A stretch of 32,725 nt of DNA. It comes from Bacteroidales bacterium. GTDB lineage: Bacteria > Bacteroidota > Bacteroidia > Bacteroidales > UBA932. Below, in pieces: positions 30,756-32,725 of the stretch (positions are counted from its first letter, which is position 1; every line of letters starts with the position of its first letter). Both the position numbers and the translations under genes were made by a program. The stretch lies in contig JAFUQW010000118.1 of assembly GCA_017472115.1 (NCBI GenBank), positions 1 through 32,725 of the forward strand, read 5' to 3'. Under the pieces are notes generated by a model, which was given only the letters and a program-made list of their open reading frames with translations, was not told the origin of the DNA and did no database searches.

Positions 30756-32378
30756 ATGCGAGATACATGCGTTGCTGATAAACTGAAAAACTGTTTGCAA
30801 GAATGTCAACAAACTCTTGCAAATGAGAATGTTTTAATACCTCTTGTATGTAATAAAATACAAGAGGCGTTAGAACGCTTGTCACGACCCATGCAACTAG
30901 CTGTAATAGGCAAAATAAGCAGTTCTAAATCTACACTTGTCAATGCAGTCTTAGGCAAAGAAGAAGTCGTTAGAACTGGTCAAATGGAAGAAACCTTTAA
31001 TGTCAGTTGGCTTAAATATGGAGATTCCGATTCAGATATAAAAGTAGTTTTTAAAAATGGCGAAATTAAGTATGTGCCCAATAAAGAGTGGGCATATTGG
31101 ACTTCACATCAGCATGATAATATACTTAAGGAACAGGTAAAGTATATTGAGGTATCTTACAATGATCCTATTCTCAAGAAAATCAACATTATTGACACTC
31201 CCGGATTAGATGCACTTTCGGAAATAGATTCAAAAAATACTATTGCGTTTCTGAAAGAGGTAAAGCCTGATGCTGTTATAATGTTGTTTACAAAAAGTAT
31301 TGCCGAATCGACATTCAGTATTCTACAAGATTTTCAGAATGTCGGCTCTAATACATTTTCATTGACCCCTCTGAATGCAATTGGTGTATTGGCAAAGGTT
31401 GATACAATGTGGACATCAATGAATCCTCACAATGATGTATTGGCAGATGCAAAACGGGTTATTCAACAGACTTTGTACGACAAATATCCTGAGGTAAAAA
31501 GATCCTTATTTTCAATTTTACCGGTGTCGTCATTATTGGGACTTTCGTCATCAACAATAACAGATAGTGATTTTGATGTCATAAAAAGGTTCTCCAAAAT
31601 TGAATCGAGCATTTTATATGAAATGCTGTCATCTCCGGATCTGTTAATTGATGAAGATTACAATGTAGATGTATCTACGGATGAAAGATTGGCATTATAT
31701 CACAAATTTGGCCTATACGGAATCTATATGTTGGTAAATGCATTATGGAGTAATGCAAACAGCACATTAAGTGATGTAAAGAATATATTAAGGGATAAAA
31801 GCGGTTTCGATAGATTGTTGAGAACCATCATATCTCATTTTGGAGATCGTGCCGCCTTAATTAAAAGTCAGAATACAATTGTATCTGTCATTGAGGTTTG
31901 TAAGCAAGTGTCATCATCTTGTTGTGATGCAGAGCGTAAGGTTGTTGAATCTGTCACTCGTAAGATTACTACTGCATTATTATCAATGCATGAATTCCAA
32001 GAATGGCGTATTTTATCGGATATATATGAAAATCCGAGCAACTATGAAAATATTGAGGTGGATGAATTTAAAGCTCTTTGTGGTGAATATGGGAGTTCTG
32101 TCATTGAGAGATTGCAATTACCTGCAAACACAAGTGTTTCGGAGATGATTGAAACCATAAAAATCAGATCATTGTATTGGCGGAAACAATACAATATCTA
32201 TTCTGATATAGATCCACATAAGGCAGCTTTATACAAAGTAATGTTATCATCTTATAATGCGCTTCAACAAGATGTAGAAAGTGTTTATGATGAGGCCAGA
32301 AATGCGGTGACAGTATTAAATAATGCAAGAGAATTTCTCTTAGGTACAAACACAGAAATTTATTGTGAAATCATATGA
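30756..32378 (+). CDS. Second dynamin-like GTPase, degenerate P-loop
   Basis: 540 residues from the ATG at 30756; an in-frame TTG at 30741 would overlap the previous stop and is less likely. The GTPase domain has a modified G1, GKISSSKST (52-60), with serine where the family has glycine before the lysine. It has a typical G3 DTPG (147-150) and G4 written AKVD (213-216) instead of NKxD. No clear transmembrane segment is seen; the C-terminal half is helical. Paired bacterial dynamins often combine a membrane-embedded and a soluble partner, which fits here. The unusual P-loop may mean weak or absent hydrolysis. Its stop overlaps the next ATG (ATGA), so translation is coupled. Confidence 0.85.
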   Translation: MRDTCVADKLKNCLQECQQTLANENVLIPLVCNKIQEALERLSRPMQLAVIGKISSSKSTLVNAVLGKEEVVRTGQMEETFNVSWLKYGDSDSDIKVVFKNGEIKYVPNKEWAYWTSHQHDNILKEQVKYIEVSYNDPILKKINIIDTPGLDALSEIDSKNTIAFLKEVKPDAVIMLFTKSIAESTFSILQDFQNVGSNTFSLTPLNAIGVLAKVDTMWTSMNPHNDVLADAKRVIQQTLYDKYPEVKRSLFSILPVSSLLGLSSSTITDSDFDVIKRFSKIESSILYEMLSSPDLLIDEDYNVDVSTDERLALYHKFGLYGIYMLVNALWSNANSTLSDVKNILRDKSGFDRLLRTIISHFGDRAALIKSQNTIVSVIEVCKQVSSSCCDAERKVVESVTRKITTALLSMHEFQEWRILSDIYENPSNYENIEVDEFKALCGEYGSSVIERLQLPANTSVSEMIETIKIRSLYWRKQYNIYSDIDPHKAALYKVMLSSYNALQQDVESVYDEARNAVTVLNNAREFLLGTNTEIYCEII

Positions 32379-32725
32379 ATTGGGTGTCTATAGATTTTGG
32401 GACCAGTTATTCATCCGCATCTATTATTGTGAATGATAAACCGGTAAAGGTTCGTCCTTTAGGGGGTCTATACGACATGTATGGATTTCCAACTGTTGCA
32501 TATATAGATAAGAATGGGACAATTAGGGTATGCAACGATGCGTTACCTTGGCGTTGCCAAGATCCTGAACGTTTTATTAAAAATTTCAAGTTAGATATTC
32601 ATGAAAATAAGATTGCATATCTAAACACGACATATAAAGATATTATTGTTGAGATACTGAGAACCATTCGAAAATCTGCAGAATATGCGATTGGTGGAGA
32701 ATCAATAAATGCAACTGTTATAACA
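32375..32725 (+). CDS. Hsp70-like ATPase, N-terminal part only
   Basis: 117 codons are visible; the gene leaves the window on the right. It starts ATG at 32375, overlapping the second dynamin's stop. The first residues, MNWVSIDFGTSYSSASIIV, contain the actin/Hsp70 phosphate-1 motif (DFGTSYSS). YGFPTVAYI lies where DnaK has its PSVVAF-like strand, and ESINATVIT begins the segment that in DnaK reads AVITVPA. A substrate-binding domain would lie outside the window. It may be a full Hsp70-like chaperone or a truncated actin-fold ATPase. In this operon it would be the regulator or recruiter of the GTPases and the peptidase. Confidence 0.82.
   Translation, partial: MNWVSIDFGTSYSSASIIVNDKPVKVRPLGGLYDMYGFPTVAYIDKNGTIRVCNDALPWRCQDPERFIKNFKLDIHENKIAYLNTTYKDIIVEILRTIRKSAEYAIGGESINATVIT

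Overview
The window looks like the chromosome of a member of the Bacteroidales (Bacteroidota). The evidence is promoter-like motifs of the phylum's TTTG / TAnnTTTG type, few Shine-Dalgarno sites, families typical of the order (DUF4954, a patatin fused to an outer-membrane barrel, a long PurC), and an arginine operon whose transcarbamylase carries the residue diagnostic for N-succinylated intermediates. I cannot assign a genus.

Layout. 1-437: tail of a LacZ-type beta-galactosidase. 676-9676 (minus strand): an eight-gene arginine operon in the order GNAT acyltransferase, argG, argC, argD, argF', argB, argE, argH. Most of its spacers, and one of its genes, are filled with repeats. 9941-12181: a small putative DNA-binding protein, thymidine kinase, a conserved coiled-coil protein and rsmI. 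12325-13817: a membrane-anchored helix-hairpin-helix protein and a DUF4160/DUF2442 pair. 13901-21166: recA divergent from rlmN, patatin-barrel, recX and DUF4954. 21225-27393: purC, a GNAT-like protein extended by repeats, umuDC, a glycerophosphodiesterase and pgi. 27394-27835: a gene-free stretch holding a sigma-54-type promoter match, a 15-bp-stem terminator and a rod-like RNA of about 190 nt with its own promoter, a 6S-RNA-like candidate.

27836 to the right end: a tightly packed, AT-richer operon that continues out of the window. It encodes a C39-like cysteine peptidase with an almost lysine- and arginine-free tail, two dynamin-like GTPases (the first with a hydrophobic membrane segment, the second with a degenerate P-loop) and an Hsp70-like ATPase. 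I know of no described system with this gene set. It is the best candidate here for an undescribed one, plausibly membrane-acting and possibly defensive, but its function is inference.

How the genes work together. The arg operon would run glutamate to arginine through succinylated intermediates. RecA/RecX and UmuD/UmuC are the DNA-damage parts. The rest is housekeeping. The two other notable layers are repeats (a 51-bp unit with a compensatory base-pair change, an 86-bp inverted-arm element, and a TCATCCTGAG family that has entered two reading frames) and the RNA-rich spacer before the accessory operon.
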